The translations under genes were made by a program, and so were the position numbers. The notes under the pieces were generated by a model. That model did no database searches, was not told where the DNA came from, and saw only the letters and a list, made by a program, of their open reading frames with translations. This document shows positions 9,001 to 21,500 of a stretch of 64,000 nt of DNA, one piece after another. Positions within the stretch are counted from its first letter, which is position 1; every line of letters starts with the position of its first letter. The stretch is from Paenibacillus apiarius (GTDB taxonomy: Bacteria; Bacillota; Bacilli; Paenibacillales; Paenibacillaceae): NCBI RefSeq assembly GCF_017052585.1, contig NZ_JAFFHZ010000001.1, positions 5,022,001-5,086,000 on the forward strand. Direction: 5' to 3'.

Positions 9001-9237
9001 AATGGCCAGCTTTATTTCACCATCTCTTATAACGAACATCAGTACTCTCGGGAAAGTATGGACCATTTAGCCAGCCAGTACAGGCAGCAGCTGCTGAATA
9101 TAATTGAACATTGCGAGCAAAAAAAGATGTCAGAGCGAACTCCCAGCGACTTCAGCTGCACGCACTTGGATATGAAGGAAATCGATAAGGTGTATGCACT
9201 GTTAGAGCAGTCATTCAACAAGTTAAAAATCAAATAA
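6001..9237 (+). CDS. Nonribosomal peptide synthetase, initiation module A(Phe)-T-E
   Basis: A 1078-residue synthetase with the same plan and nearly the same length as gramicidin S synthetase GrsA and tyrocidine TycA. The adenylation domain spans about 15-510 (YTSGTTGQPKG near 162), the carrier domain contains LLGGDS near 543 (phosphopantetheine Ser), and the epimerization domain spans about 590-1060 (HHLVADGVSF near 726, FNYLGQLD near 955). There is no N-terminal condensation domain, as expected for an initiator. The pocket residues read by eye against GrsA are DAWTIAAIC, identical to the Phe code, so it should load L-Phe and present D-Phe. The C-terminal acidic helix resembles the COM donor of GrsA/TycA. 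The TTG start overlaps the oxidase gene and GGGAAGG precedes it. An ATG at 6034 has its SD-like sequence abutting and is less likely. Confidence 0.93.
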   Translation: MNNQGYSITKEMLEGLAIHHCFEQQVNRCPDQIAVVCNDKHLTYRQLNERANQLASVLAAKKASANTIVAIMLERSLEMIVSILAVLKAGGCFLTIDIEYPTNRIHYMLSDSQAKTIITTKEIGRNIRFQGEHLLLDEANIWNLPKVNPCIKVQGTDLAYLIYTSGTTGQPKGVLLEHKGIANLKVFWEEAFGITPQDRMGLFASISFDASVWEMFMALLNGAALYVLSKELLSNLRDFQDYLAAHSITVMTLPPSYAIHLDPATLPDLRLLITAGSSPPRDFVNNWNKTVAYVNAYGPTEASICATAWMAPPQWCSGNHISIGKPIRNTQVYILDENKQPAASGELGELCIGGIGLARGYLNRPELTAEKFIDNPFVPGEKMYCTGDYAKWLPDGNVEYHGRMDQQVKIRGHRIELGEIEAVLQKFNPITEAAVIVQKDRHGDPSLSAYYVANKEISISSLRFYLEKDLPRYMVPNQFYCIEKMPLTINGKVDHEQLLLPEYNQTAAPEYTAPRNQLEMMLVEIWQEVLGIDAIGIHDNFYLLGGDSIKAIQMAAKLYERKLKMDIQVLMMNPTISAVAPVVEPIAKECCQGIVQGEVLLSPIQHWFFEQRFSSMHHWNQSILLYNPEGYNKDIIQMILAKLIEHHDALRMVYKFDYALPMQINRGMEEGVLGFTVFEVPRQVEAGTYIHQEAGRLQSRIRLSQGPLVQAGLFQTTEGDHLFLAIHHLVADGVSFRILLEDLSRAYDQAIRGEAVVLPNKTDSYQTWTASLIEYSASREFLKEIPYWKEIERKTLLTRLPKDKPANAHTQKNKRIAKVELTKKQTQKLLKDVHWAYRTDMNDILLTALGLSIHNWTGQHQVLLNLESHGRHDMIKGLHISRTVGWFTSQYPVLLDMSHTDDVSHQIKVIKEDLRKIPNKGIGYEMLKYLTPPEHLSDLSFSLDPEICFNYLGQLDDEMSSRGFAPSPYSNGASLGADGEGNIGQENEIYFPLIFTGYIQNGQLYFTISYNEHQYSRESMDHLASQYRQQLLNIIEHCEQKKMSERTPSDFSCTHLDMKEIDKVYALLEQSFNKLKIK

Positions 9238-9249
9238 AGGGTGAAGATG

Positions 9250-12200
9250 ATGACGTTTCAAAAGGAACTTGTAGAAGATATGTATATTCTTTCCCCAACG
9301 CAGGAAGGGATGCTATTTCATTCACTCGAAGACGGAAATTCAAGCGCTTACTTTGTACAGATCGTGACCCCCGTTTATGGAGAACTGGATGCTGCATTGA
9401 TGATTGAAAGCTTTGAAAGGCTTGTTCAGCGGCATGACGTGTTTAGAACCACTTTTTTGTATGACAACTTAAAGCAACCGCTTCAAATTGTGCTAATTGA
9501 AAGGCCTGCCAGCATTGTCATCGAAAAATTGGACGATTCAAACGATGAAATGAAGCATGAACGTATAGGCCAATTTCTTCAGAAGGACAGGGAGGCGGGA
9601 TTTCATCTGACAACAGATCCCCTTATTCGGCTGGCTCTGCTGCAGACTGCCGGCAGTGAATGGGTCATTGTGCTTAGTTTTCATCACATCCTGATGGATG
9701 GGTGGTGTTCGGATCTGGTATTCAACGAGTTATTCCATATGTATGCTTCTTTAAAGGAGAGGATTGCTGTTGAATTGCCTCCCCCCGCACCGTATAGCCA
9801 ATATATCAAATGGCTGGAGAATCAGGACAAAGAAGCGGCGGGCCGCTATTGGAAAACCTGCCTGGATCGTTGCGAACAATCAGCCAGATTGCCATGGTTG
9901 AAAAAGAAGGAAACATCCTTACCCTATACACCCATGGAGTACAGCTTTTCATTCGGCAGAGAGGCGACCGGACAGCTGGCATGGATAGCCAAACAAAATC
10001 AGGTTACATTGAACGCGATATTTCAAGCGATATGGGGATTGATTTTACAGAAATATAACGATCAGACCGATGTTGTATTTGGTTCCGTTGTAACAGCAAG
10101 ACCCGCTGCGATACGGGGAATGGAGCAAATGATAGGTTTATTTATCAATACTCTGCCTGTCCGGGTGCAGACTCAAGCGAACCAGTCCTTCCAGTCACTT
10201 ATGCGTCAAATGCACGAACAGACGGTGAAATCTTATGAATTCGCTTACTTTCCTTTATCCCGTATTCAAAGAGAAGCAGTTGGAGGATCGCAAATATTCG
10301 ATCATATCCTTGTATTTGACCATCATCCGGTTGAGCAGCAGTGGGAACAGATCTCAACTGGACTAGGATTACAGGTTGGGGAACAGAAGGTGATTGAGCA
10401 TACGAACTATGATGTCAGTATTACGGCTGCTCTGAAAAATGATGAGTTGACAGTAACATTCATATACAATTCCAACGTTATCCACGAAAAAGAAATCAAA
10501 CGAATATCAACTCATATTGTCAATGTTGCCAATTGCGTCAGAGACGATATATCCATACCGGTTCGTAAGATTTCCTTGACATCCTCTGCGGAAATACAAG
10601 GCCTGTTACGATCAAATATGACGAAAACAAACCACACTAAAGATCAAACGATTGCCGATTTGTTTGAAAAACAAGTCTGTGAGACCCCGAAACATACGGC
10701 ACTGATTTTTGCAGGCCAGACCCTAACATATGAAAAATTGAATAGGAAGGCGAACCAGCTTGCCCATCTTCTTCAGGGAAAGGGAGCAGAGCCGGATTGC
10801 CTTGTAGGCTTAATGGCGGAAAGATCTATGGAGATGGTGATCGGCATTATAGGGATACTGAAATCCAATGGCGCTTATGTCCCCATGGATCCTGACAATC
10901 CCGTTCATCGGCTTCGCATGATACTGGATGACTCCAAAGTTCCTATAGTTTTGGTCCAACGTTCCGCTTTGCCGAAGTTGAAGGAAGTATTGCAGCACAC
11001 CGAAGGCAAGGAAGAAATCGAATATTGCGTGATTGAAGATGCGTTGCGGGAGACGAAGCCGGATATGCTCGTAAATCCAGTGCGCACATGCGCCCCCCAT
11101 CATTTGGGTTATGTGATGTATACCTCCGGTTCAACGGGAAGGCCAAAGGGAATTTTAACGCAACAGAATAATATTATCAGGGTTGTCAAAGATACCAATT
11201 ATATTACAATCAATCCGGAAGATACGCTCTTGCAATTATCCAGCTTTTCTTTTGACGGATCTGCTTTTGATATATTCGGTCCCCTGCTGAACGGGGCTGC
11301 ACTGGTGCTGGTTCGCCAGGAAGCGCTTCTTGAGATGAATATGCTGCTTCAGATCATAGCGGATGAAGAAGTATCCGTGTTCTTCACTACGACAGCCCTT
11401 TTTAATACACTCGTTGATGTGGATATGAAGAGCCTTGCGAAGGTTCGCAAGGTGCTTTTCGGCGGAGAACGCGTTTCCCTGCTGCATGTAAAAAAAGCGT
11501 TCGAGTATATGGGGAAGGGCAAAATCTTGCATATGTACGGGCCCACCGAAAGTACCGTATATGCAGCCTATCATGAAGTCAATGCAATAGACGAATCCTT
11601 AGGGACGGTTCCCATTGGCGTGCCTCTTTCCAATACCGAAATTTTAATCTTAAGCAAAGAGAACCATTTGCAGCCTGTCGGAGTGATTGGCGAATTATGC
11701 ATAGCGGGGGACGGATTAGCAAGAGGCTACTTAAATAATGAAGTTCTTACGCAAGAGAAGTTTGCTGCGCATCCATTTAATCCGGAAGAGCGAATGTATA
11801 GAACCGGTGACCTGGCCAGATGGCTAGAGGATGGAACCATTGAATTTGTGGGCAGGGCGGATCATCAAGTGAAGCTGAGGGGATTCCGGATTGAACTGGG
11901 GGAGATCGAGTACAGGCTGCTAAGTCATGAGGCTGTTAAAGAAGCGGTTGTAGTAGATTGCCAGGATCCAAGCGGCGGGAAAACATTGTGCGCCTATTAC
12001 GTGGCTCATCGAAACATAAGCAGTGCAGAGCTCAGGGAGAGATTATCTGAAAGTTTACCGTACTACATGATTCCATCTTATTTTGTGCGGATGGAAGCCT
12101 GGCCTTTAAACTCGAACGGCAAGGTGGAGAAAAAGCGGCTCCCATTACCGGATTGGAACGCGGATCACGGCAATGGGTTCGAACCCCCACATGGCGAACT

Positions 12201-12513
12201 GGAAGAGCAACTGGCGGAAGTGTGGCAGGACGTACTCGGCATCGGAAATATTGGGATATTTGATAATTACTATGAACTTGGAGGAGACTCCATCAAAGCC
12301 ATTCAGATTTGCGCCCGGCTCCGAGATCATCAACTGAACTTGAGCGTGACCGATTTACTGAAAAACCCCACGATCAAAGAGTTGAAACGGCGCATTCGCT
12401 TGTTGAACCCAAATAAGGAAAATGAGCTGAGTGATTCGGATTATTCAGGGATATCCATCGATGAGCTTTCAGACTTGGAGGAGGATCTAAGAGCTTCCAT
12501 AGATCAGGGGTAG
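9250..12513 (+). CDS. Nonribosomal peptide synthetase, elongation module C-A(Ile)-T
   Basis: A synthetase of 1087 residues with one module. The condensation domain covers about 5-440, with the active-site motif HHILMDGW near 145. The adenylation domain covers about 465-960, with YTSGSTGRPKG near 625, and the carrier has LGGDS near 1010. The specificity residues align to DGFFLGMVY, one change from the well-known Ile code DGFFLGVVY, so Ile (or a close branched residue) is predicted. The N-terminal FQKELVEDMYILSPTQEGMLF looks like a COM acceptor matching the upstream synthetase. The ATG at 9250 is chosen because AAAGGG lies 8 bases upstream, while a GTG at 9241 would abut it. The gene follows the A-T-E synthetase by a few bases in one operon. 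There is no epimerase, so Ile stays L. Confidence 0.9.
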   Translation: MTFQKELVEDMYILSPTQEGMLFHSLEDGNSSAYFVQIVTPVYGELDAALMIESFERLVQRHDVFRTTFLYDNLKQPLQIVLIERPASIVIEKLDDSNDEMKHERIGQFLQKDREAGFHLTTDPLIRLALLQTAGSEWVIVLSFHHILMDGWCSDLVFNELFHMYASLKERIAVELPPPAPYSQYIKWLENQDKEAAGRYWKTCLDRCEQSARLPWLKKKETSLPYTPMEYSFSFGREATGQLAWIAKQNQVTLNAIFQAIWGLILQKYNDQTDVVFGSVVTARPAAIRGMEQMIGLFINTLPVRVQTQANQSFQSLMRQMHEQTVKSYEFAYFPLSRIQREAVGGSQIFDHILVFDHHPVEQQWEQISTGLGLQVGEQKVIEHTNYDVSITAALKNDELTVTFIYNSNVIHEKEIKRISTHIVNVANCVRDDISIPVRKISLTSSAEIQGLLRSNMTKTNHTKDQTIADLFEKQVCETPKHTALIFAGQTLTYEKLNRKANQLAHLLQGKGAEPDCLVGLMAERSMEMVIGIIGILKSNGAYVPMDPDNPVHRLRMILDDSKVPIVLVQRSALPKLKEVLQHTEGKEEIEYCVIEDALRETKPDMLVNPVRTCAPHHLGYVMYTSGSTGRPKGILTQQNNIIRVVKDTNYITINPEDTLLQLSSFSFDGSAFDIFGPLLNGAALVLVRQEALLEMNMLLQIIADEEVSVFFTTTALFNTLVDVDMKSLAKVRKVLFGGERVSLLHVKKAFEYMGKGKILHMYGPTESTVYAAYHEVNAIDESLGTVPIGVPLSNTEILILSKENHLQPVGVIGELCIAGDGLARGYLNNEVLTQEKFAAHPFNPEERMYRTGDLARWLEDGTIEFVGRADHQVKLRGFRIELGEIEYRLLSHEAVKEAVVVDCQDPSGGKTLCAYYVAHRNISSAELRERLSESLPYYMIPSYFVRMEAWPLNSNGKVEKKRLPLPDWNADHGNGFEPPHGELEEQLAEVWQDVLGIGNIGIFDNYYELGGDSIKAIQICARLRDHQLNLSVTDLLKNPTIKELKRRIRLLNPNKENELSDSDYSGISIDELSDLEEDLRASIDQG

Positions 12514-12552
12514 ATACACTATTCAGGAACAAATCGGAGGGTGAAGATACAC

Positions 12553-15500
12553 ATGAGCACGAAACCATTCATTAAAAAAGTATATCCGTTAACACCAATG
12601 CAAGAAGGCATGTTGTACCATTCGTTGGCTGAGAATAATAATAACACGTTCTTTATCCAGCTCTCTTTTAAGGCCGAGGGGATACTGGAGAGCCATTTGC
12701 TAAGTCAAAGCTTGCGGCAATTGATTCAAAGACATGAAGTGTTTCGTACGGTTTTTAACTACGACAAAGCGAAACAGCCTATTCAAGTTGTTCTGGAAGA
12801 GAGAAATAATGAAATCTATTATAGAGACATTGCCCATTATCGCAAAGAAGAGCAAACAGAACTATTGAATGCGTTTACAGAACAGGATAGGAATAAAGGC
12901 TTTGACCTGACCAAGGAGTCTCTGCTGCGTTTGGCTGTATTTAGGCTGGGGGAGAGGGCGTATGAATTTATTTTTAGCTTTCATCATATCATTATTGACG
13001 GCTGGTGTTTGAGCACCGTGGTGAAGCAATTCTTTACAATCTATCAAGGATTGGAAAGAAACCGGCCTCTCGTATTGGATGAGGTTCCGCCATTCAGCGC
13101 GTACATCAAATGGTTGGAAGCTAAAGACAAAGAACAAGCGGGACTCTATTGGAGAAAGTATATCGAAGGAATCGAGCAGCAAACAAATTTGCCGTGGACA
13201 AGACATTCTGTTCAGCAAGGTTATGTGTTGGACAAAGTGCAGTTTATGATTCCTAAAGCCGATACGGAAAGATTAACGCACATTGCAAGGGATAACAGAG
13301 TTACCTTGAGTACGCTGGTTCACGCCATCTGGGGCATTGTGCTCCAGCGTTATAATTATTCCGACGACGTTGTATTCGGCACGGTTGTGTCGGGCCGAAA
13401 TGCGGATGTTGCGGGAATTGAAAAGATGGTTGGCCTCTTTATTAATACCAATCCTGTGCGGGTAACCTTGCGTCATGGAATGAAGTTCGATGAACTTGTC
13501 AAGGAATTGCACTGTTCTATGCTGGAGTCCGAGGAGCACAGCCATTATCCGCTATCGGCCATCCAAGCGGATTCCCAATGGGGCAGGCAGTTCATCAATC
13601 ATATCGTTGGGTTCGAGAACGTTCCTTTAGATATTGATTTACTTGGGGAAGAAGACCTTTCAGGTATTCGAATTTATGATTTTGAACTTTCCGATCAAAC
13701 CAACTTTGACTTCAATTTAGTTGTCATTCCATCCGATGAACTCTCGGTGTCTATAAAGTTCAATGCTCTGGCCTACAAGAGAAATGACATGGAGACCGTT
13801 GCCGGTCACATTCAGCAATTGGTGCGAGCTGTTATTGACAACCCGACTGCTGAAATTGATCGGCTGGAGCTCATTGCTCCGGAAGAGAAGAATCAATTGC
13901 TGCATGCATGCAATGAAAGGCTCGCCAGGAACCATCCTTTCCAACCCGTTCATGAGCTGATTGCCGAACAAGTCAGGAAAACCCCTAACCAGACAGCGGT
14001 TGTATATCAAGATAAAAAGGTTACTTATCAAGAACTGGATCATGTAGCGGAAAAGATCTCGGAGAGGCTCATACAATGGGGTGTAAAGCGCGGTGAGATT
14101 GTCGCCCTGTCCCTGAGCCCGTCGATTGGCATGATAGCCGCAATATTGGGTGTGTGTAAGTCAGGAGCAGCTTTTTTGCCTATCGATATGAATTACCCTG
14201 ATCAAAGGATCGAGTATCTGCTCAAAGACAGTGGAGCCTCCATATTCATCTGTCAAAAAGAAATGTCCGATCGAATTGATTTTGGTGGCATCGTCATGGA
14301 CATCCTTGATATCCAGCCGGTTTCCATGGAGGGGATGAAAGCAGGGAGCGGAGAACGCATTAGGAATCACCCGGACAATCTGGCGTATGTGGTCTATACT
14401 TCAGGTTCGACCGGACAGCCCAAAGGGGTCATGATCGAACACAAGGCTTTGTTGAATTTATGCAGGTGGCACATCGACAGATTCGAAGTCACGGCCTCCG
14501 ATCGGGCAACGAAATATGCGGGATTTGGTTTTGACGCTTCTGTGTGGGAGGTATTCCCTTATCTCGCGTGCGGGGCTTCCCTCTATATTATAGATGAAGA
14601 GCTTAAATATGATGTGGAGAAGGTCAATCATTTTTTTGAAGACAAAGGAATTACAATCAGCTTTTTGCCCACTCCATTTTGCGAGCAATTCATCAAACTT
14701 GAGAATCATTCCTTGCGATTGCTGCTAACAGGAGGAGACAAGCTGAAGCAGTTCACGAAGCAAACTTATGAGATTATCAATAACTACGGTCCCTCGGAAA
14801 ATACGGTAGTAACCACATGCTATACGGTTATGGAGGAAAGCGTTAACATTCCGATTGGCAAACCCATAAGCAATACGCAGGTTTATATTTTGAAGCATAA
14901 TCAGCTTCAACCCATAGGCGTCGCCGGAGAATTATGCATAAGCGGAGAAAGCTTGTCCAAAGGATATCTCAACCATGAAGAACTTACGAGGGAGAAGTTT
15001 GTAAAAAACCCGTTTGTTCCTGGAGAAAGAATGTACAGAACGGGAGATTTGGCAAGATGGCTTCCGGACGGCAATATGGAGTTCATTGGAAGAATAGACC
15101 AGCAGGTAATGATCAGAGGGTTCCGGATTGAGCTTGGCGAGATAGAGAACCAATTGTTGAAGAAGGCTGGCGTAAAAGAAGCAGTTGTCATCGATAGAGC
15201 AGACGAATCGGGCGCCAAATATTTATGCGCCTACGTAGTTACCGAGGAACCGCTCGCCATACAGGCAATGAAGGAGCATTTATCAAAAGAGCTGCCTGAT
15301 TATATGATACCGGCATTCTTCATTCCAATCGAGAAAATGCCTGTAACGCCTAACGGCAAGGTGGATAGGAAAGCACTGCCTGAGCCGGATAGAACAACTC
15401 TCGAAGCAATCGTATACGAAGCGCCGCGGAATGAGATTGAGGCCAACATGGCGTTCGTATGGCAGAACATCTTGGGAGTTCAACATATAGGAATCAACGA

Positions 15501-18500
15501 TAATTTCTTTCAACTAGGCGGGGACTCCATCAAGGCCATTCAAGTGTCATCACACCTTAAAAAGCATAGCATTCATATCGAGATTAAAGATCTGTTTAAC
15601 CATCCTTCCATTAAACGATTATCCAATTGTGCCAAGAACGTTTTCAATACGAAAGCATTTCAGGGGCTCGTAGAAGGTGAAACTCCGCTTACTCCAATAC
15701 AACGATGGTTTTTTGAGCATCAATTGACAGATATCCATCACTGGAATCAGTCTGTGATGTTGGTTAATAAGAAGAGATTTGATGTTCAGGCGCTTAGACA
15801 AGCAATCGACAAAATGCTGGAACATCATGACGCGCTCCGAATGGTGTACTCGATTCAGAACGGCCGAGTCATTCAAACGAACAGAGGCTGGATACCCGAT
15901 CTGTTTGAACTTGATGTATTTGATTTCATCAATGATACAAATATTGAGGCTAAAATTGAAGCGGCCGCGCAAACCATTCAGACAGGAATGGATTTGGCTT
16001 CCGGACCGTTAGTAAAGGCAGGTTTGTTTCAAACGCGGGGTGGGGACCATGTGCTGCTCGCCATCCATCATTTGGTGATTGATGGTGTGTCATGGCGCAT
16101 CTTGCTTGAAGATCTGGCAATGGCCTATGAGCAGGTTGTTTCTGGTGAAATGGTCAAGCTGCCAAGGAAAACCTCTTCCTACAAGAAATGGGCAGAATGC
16201 TTGAAGGAATATGCGAACAGCGAAGACCTGCTCCAAGAGCACGAATATTGGAGCAAGCTTGGTGAGAGCCAGTGGCGCAGGCTTCCCAAGGAGAAGGCCG
16301 CTGCTTCCAACCGAGTGAAAGATGCTCAGAATGTTAAGTTGAAACTTCCGGCATGCGCGACGGAAAGACTGTTGCGCCAAACCAATCGGGCTTATAACAC
16401 TGAAATCAATGACATTCTATTGACGGCGCTTGGAACGGCATTAACGCAGTGGCTTGGTAGCGGGCGGATTCTGATTGGTGTGGAAGGCCACGGGCGCGAG
16501 GGGATCTTCAAGGATCTGGACGTAAACCGAACCGTAGGCTGGTTTACATCGCTATATCCGGTCATGCTTAGCCTGCCTCTAACAGACGATATGGGGCGAC
16601 AGATTATGGCGGTCAAAAAGACATTGCGAGCCATTCCGAACAAGGGTATCGGGTATGGGGTCATTCAATATTTGACTGCGCAGAACAACAAAGAGTGTCT
16701 GAAGAGCGAGTTGAATCCAGAGATTACTTTTAACTATTTGGGTCAATTTGATCCGGTTCATGACCTATTCTCCTTCTCAAACCTGTCAAGCGGTCAAATG
16801 TTGAGCCCGGAGGCCGAGAGGGCGCATGCAATAGATATTACAGGCGTCGTGATCAATGGCGAACTGCAGCTCTCGTTCCTATATAACGGCCTTGAATTGC
16901 ATGAAGAAACCATAGTTAAGCTGTCACGGGATTTCAAACGGAATTTATTGCGCATCATTGAGCATTGTGTCCGAGAGATCCCGGCAGGGGAGGCGTCAAT
17001 TGATAAGGAGCAACAGCAAGAAATACCCCAATCGGTGTATCCGCCTGCGCTCTCCGATCCGGAACGTAGAAATGAACCTTTCCCCCTTACGGATATTCAA
17101 ATGGCATATTGGTTAGGAAGAAATAAAGAGTTTGACATCGGCGGTGTATCCACACACGCTTATACCGAAGTGGAAACGGCCATAGACATGCGCCGCTTTA
17201 ATGATAGTTTGAATAAAGTCATTCGTCGCCATCCCATGTTGCGGGCTATCTTTCTGCCTAACGGAGAACAGCATGTTCTTGACGATGTGCCGGATTATAC
17301 AATCGAAATTACGGATATCCGCCATTTAGGAGAAAAATTGCGGGAGGAATGCATTGAAGCCGGGCGCAGACGAATGTCTCACCATGTTTTCCAGACGAAT
17401 CAATGGCCGTTGTTTGAATTTACCGCTTATCAGACGGAAGATGACCAATATCTCCTTTGTATAAGCCGTGACTTGCTTATTGCTGATGCCGCCAGCATGG
17501 ACATTATGGGGCAGGATTTAATGAAATATTATGAAAATCCTGATGCAGAGTTGCCTGAACTGGAGTTTACATTCCGGGATTATGTTCTGGCGTACAAGCA
17601 GCTTAAGACCTCGAATACCTATGAGGCTGACAAAGAGTACTGGCAACAGCAGCTGGAACACTTTCCTTCAGCACCTCAGCTTCCGGTTAAAAAGCTGGCG
17701 GCGGAAGTGGCTCAACCCCAATTCAAACGTGTAGAAAAAACGTATTCGATGGAAGACTGGAAGCAACTTAAAAGCATTTCCTTCCAACATGGGGTAACGC
17801 CAGCCACTTTGTTTTTAACCATTTATGCGCGAATCTTGTCCCTTTGGAGCAACCAGCCGGAATTAGCCATCAACTTAACCGTGTATAATCGTTACCCGTT
17901 TCATAAAGACACGGATAAGATCATTGGTGATTTTACATCGAACCTGCTGTTGGGTGTCAGCTTGCATGCAAGCCACTCATTCTGGGATCAGGCCAAGGAG
18001 GTGCAAAGAGGGCTGCTGGACGCATTGGAGCACAGACATTATGAAGGAGTTGAATTCATCAGGGATATTGCCAGGCACAAGGGGGTGGATTACGGCAAAG
18101 CCATCATGCCTATTGTATTTACCGCCGTGCTTAACGATAATCCTGCGAATGCCGAACCCGGCTTTGAGCAATTAGGCAATTTAAAAACAGGAATCTCCCA
18201 AACTTCTCAGGTATATATCGATTTTCAAGCGACTATTTTGTCCGATGAGCTGTGGCTGTTCTGGGACTATGTCGATCAATTGTTCGATGCTGAAGTTGTG
18301 CAGGAGATGTTTGCGCAGTTTACTGTCGTTGTAGACGCCATCCTAACTGCAGGGAAACCGATTGACCCGCAAATTGCAGAGTCAGATGAAGCGTTGATCG
18401 AAGCCTTCAATCAGACGGACGAGGAGATTGCGTATACGACCCTGCACGGCATGTTCGCCAAGCAAGTGAAGCGGGTGCCGGACGGAATCGCGGTCATTTG

Positions 18501-21500
18501 CGGCGATGCCAGCATGACCTATCGCGAATTGAACGAGCGTTCCAATCAGATCGCTCATTACCTACAGGAACAAGGCGTAGGCAGAAATGACTTTGTCGGA
18601 GTGCGGGCAGAGCGCCAAGTCGGGACTATCGTCAACATCCTCGGGATATTAAAAGCGGGAGCGGCCTATGTGCCGATTGATCCGGAGTACCCCGAAGACC
18701 GGATAAGCTACATGGCAGAGAACAGCAGCTGCAAGATGGTCATGGATCCGGGTTGGTATGAATCCTGGCATACCGCAAGCTGTCCGACAGCAGATCCGGA
18801 GGATATTCATCAGCCGCAGGACGTGGCGTATGTGGTCTATACTTCGGGCAGTACAGGAAGGCCGAAGGGGGTCGTCATTTCCCATGGAGCGGCCGCGAAT
18901 ACGATTCAGGACATCAACAACAAGCACGCCGTGGACGAAACGGATCGAATCATCGGCTTATCCTCCATGTGCTTTGATTTGTCGGTGTATGATATTTTCG
19001 GCGCCCTCGGAGCCGGGGCTGCCTTGGTGATGGTGCAGGATCAGCGGGAAGTAGCCGGCCTGTGGGCGACCGTTGAGAAAGAAGGAATAACGATATGGAA
19101 CTCCGTACCGGCCATCATGGAAATGCTGGCGGATAACATCGGGAAGGATTCGATCCACTGCAAGATGAAGGCGGTATTGCTGAGCGGCGATTGGATTCCG
19201 TTGCATCTGGCCGGCAAAGTCAGACGTCACTTCCCCCATGCGCAAATCATCAGCTTGGGCGGGGCAACGGAAGCGTCCATCTGGTCCATCTACTATCCAA
19301 TCGGGGAGTTGGCGGAAGGGATGTCCTCGATACCGTATGGGATGCCGCTGGCAAATCAACAGATCTATGTGTTGAACTATGAATTGAAGCATTGTCCGGT
19401 GGGCGTGCAGGGAGAGCTGTACATTGGCGGCATCGGTCTGGCCGAAGGGTATTTGAATGACGGGGAGAAGACGCGGAGCGCCTTCATTATGCACCCGGAA
19501 CTGGGCAGAATTTACCGGACCGGTGATTATGGCATATTGCACCGGGCGGGCTACATTGAATTCCTTGGGCGCAAGGACCAGCAGGTCAAGATACGCGGCT
19601 ACAGGGTCGAGCTGGGCGAGATTGAACGAAGACTGGTTGAACATGACTTTGTGGGCAGCGCCGTCGTTGTGGACTGCCGTGACCCAAGGGGAAAAACCGC
19701 CCTGTGCGCCTATTATGTAAGCGGCGATGAAGAATTGACGGCAGAGGAGCTGCGCATCTACTTGCTGCGTGAGCTGCCGGAATACATGGTGCCTGCTTAT
19801 TTTATCGAGCTGCCGGAGCTGCCGCTGACCGCAAATGGAAAGGTGGACCGGAAATCACTTCCTGAACCAGATGCGGAGGCTGGCGGCCGCTCCTTGTATG
19901 AAGCGCCGCGCAACGAGACGGAAACCAAGCTTGCGGGAATCTGGGAGGAGGCGCTGGGAGTTGAGAGAGTCGGCATACACGATAATTTCTTTGAATTGGG
20001 AGGCAACTCGATTCAGATGGTGCAGATCCGCACGCGGATCGGCAAGGAGCTGGGGAGCGATGTTAGTCTGCGGGATTTCCTGCAAAATAACACGATCGCT
20101 AGACTGGGAGAACGGATAGCGGCAGGCAGCCAAGCGCAAACGGTCAAATATCCGGAGCTAGTGCCGGATCCTGCCCGCATGTATGAACCGTTCCCTCTCA
20201 CGGATGTCCAGATGGCCTATCTGATAGGAAGAGAGGACCATTTTGAGCTGGGCGGCGTTTCCACCCATGCTTATCTGGAGCTAGAGACGCATTTGGACAT
20301 GGGCCGGTTTAATGAGGCTTTGCTGAAAGTAATTGACCGCCATTCCATGCTCCGGACGATCGTGCTGCCAACCGGGCAACAAAGAGTTCTGGAGCATGTT
20401 CCGAACTATAGGATTGAGATTGCAGATATTTCTCACTTGGACGCGATGGCACAAGAACAATGCATTGCCAGAGAGCGGGAACGAATGTCGCATTATGTAT
20501 TCCCGTCGGATCAATGGCCATTGTTTGAATATAAGGCATATAAGCTGTCTGAAGGACTGCATTATTTATTCATCGGTTATGACATGCTGATAACAGACGG
20601 AGCCAGCTTTCAGCTTATTCATAAAGAAGTGATGAGCTATTATAATCAACCTGATCGGCTGCTGCCGGAACTCCCTGTCACATTTCGCGACTATATGATG
20701 TCATACACCGATTTTCAGAATTCGGAGAGTTATGCCAAGGATAAGCAGTATTGGTTGAACAAACTGGAAGATTTTCCGGAAGCTCCGGCTCTTCTTTATG
20801 CAACGAAGCCTGAGAATATAATAAAGCCCCATTTTTACAGAAAAACGAATCATCTGAACGAGGACGTATATAAGAAGCTGAAAAAGAAAGCAAGAGAATA
20901 TAATGTCACTCCTTCGGCGGTGCTATGCACCGCATTTGCCAAGGTCTTATCTTATTGGAGCAATCAGGAGCGAATCGCGCTCAACTGCACCGTTTTCAAC
21001 CGGTTTCCGTTCCATGAGGATGTATATAGCCTGATTGGCGATTTCACATCGGTTATGCTGCTTGATATTCAGATATCGCCGGAGGCATCGTTCTGGGGGA
21101 ATGCGGAAACGGTTCAGGATGTGATGATGGAAGCTCTTGAGCATAGACACTATGACGGAGTTAAGTTCATACGGGACATTGCCCGCTATAACAATTTGAG
21201 CGGCAACAAGGCGATTATGCCGATCGTATTTACCAGTATGCTGCTGGATGCGAATGCGGATTCGCAGGAAGAACAGCACCAGATGGGGGAAGTCAAGATG
21301 GCTCTTTCCCAGACCTCTCAAGTAATTATAGATTATCAAGTGCTAGAGGCAGACGGGGGCTTAACCATCACTTGGGACTATGTTAAGGAATTATTTGATC
21401 CTGGCGTAATCGAAGTAATGTTCACCGAATACTTCACCATGCTTGATCAGGTGTTAGGCACTGAGTCTGCCTATGTGATGAGCGGCAGAGATGAAGACAG

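Noticed and set aside
12541-12552. GTG 12541 as start of the large synthetase
   Set aside because: GGAGG directly abuts it. The ATG at 12553 has proper spacing.
18958-19644. Minus-strand ORF of 228 codons inside the large synthetase gene
   Set aside because: It is antisense to the A2 domain, has no RBS or domain, and is explained by codon bias of the real gene.
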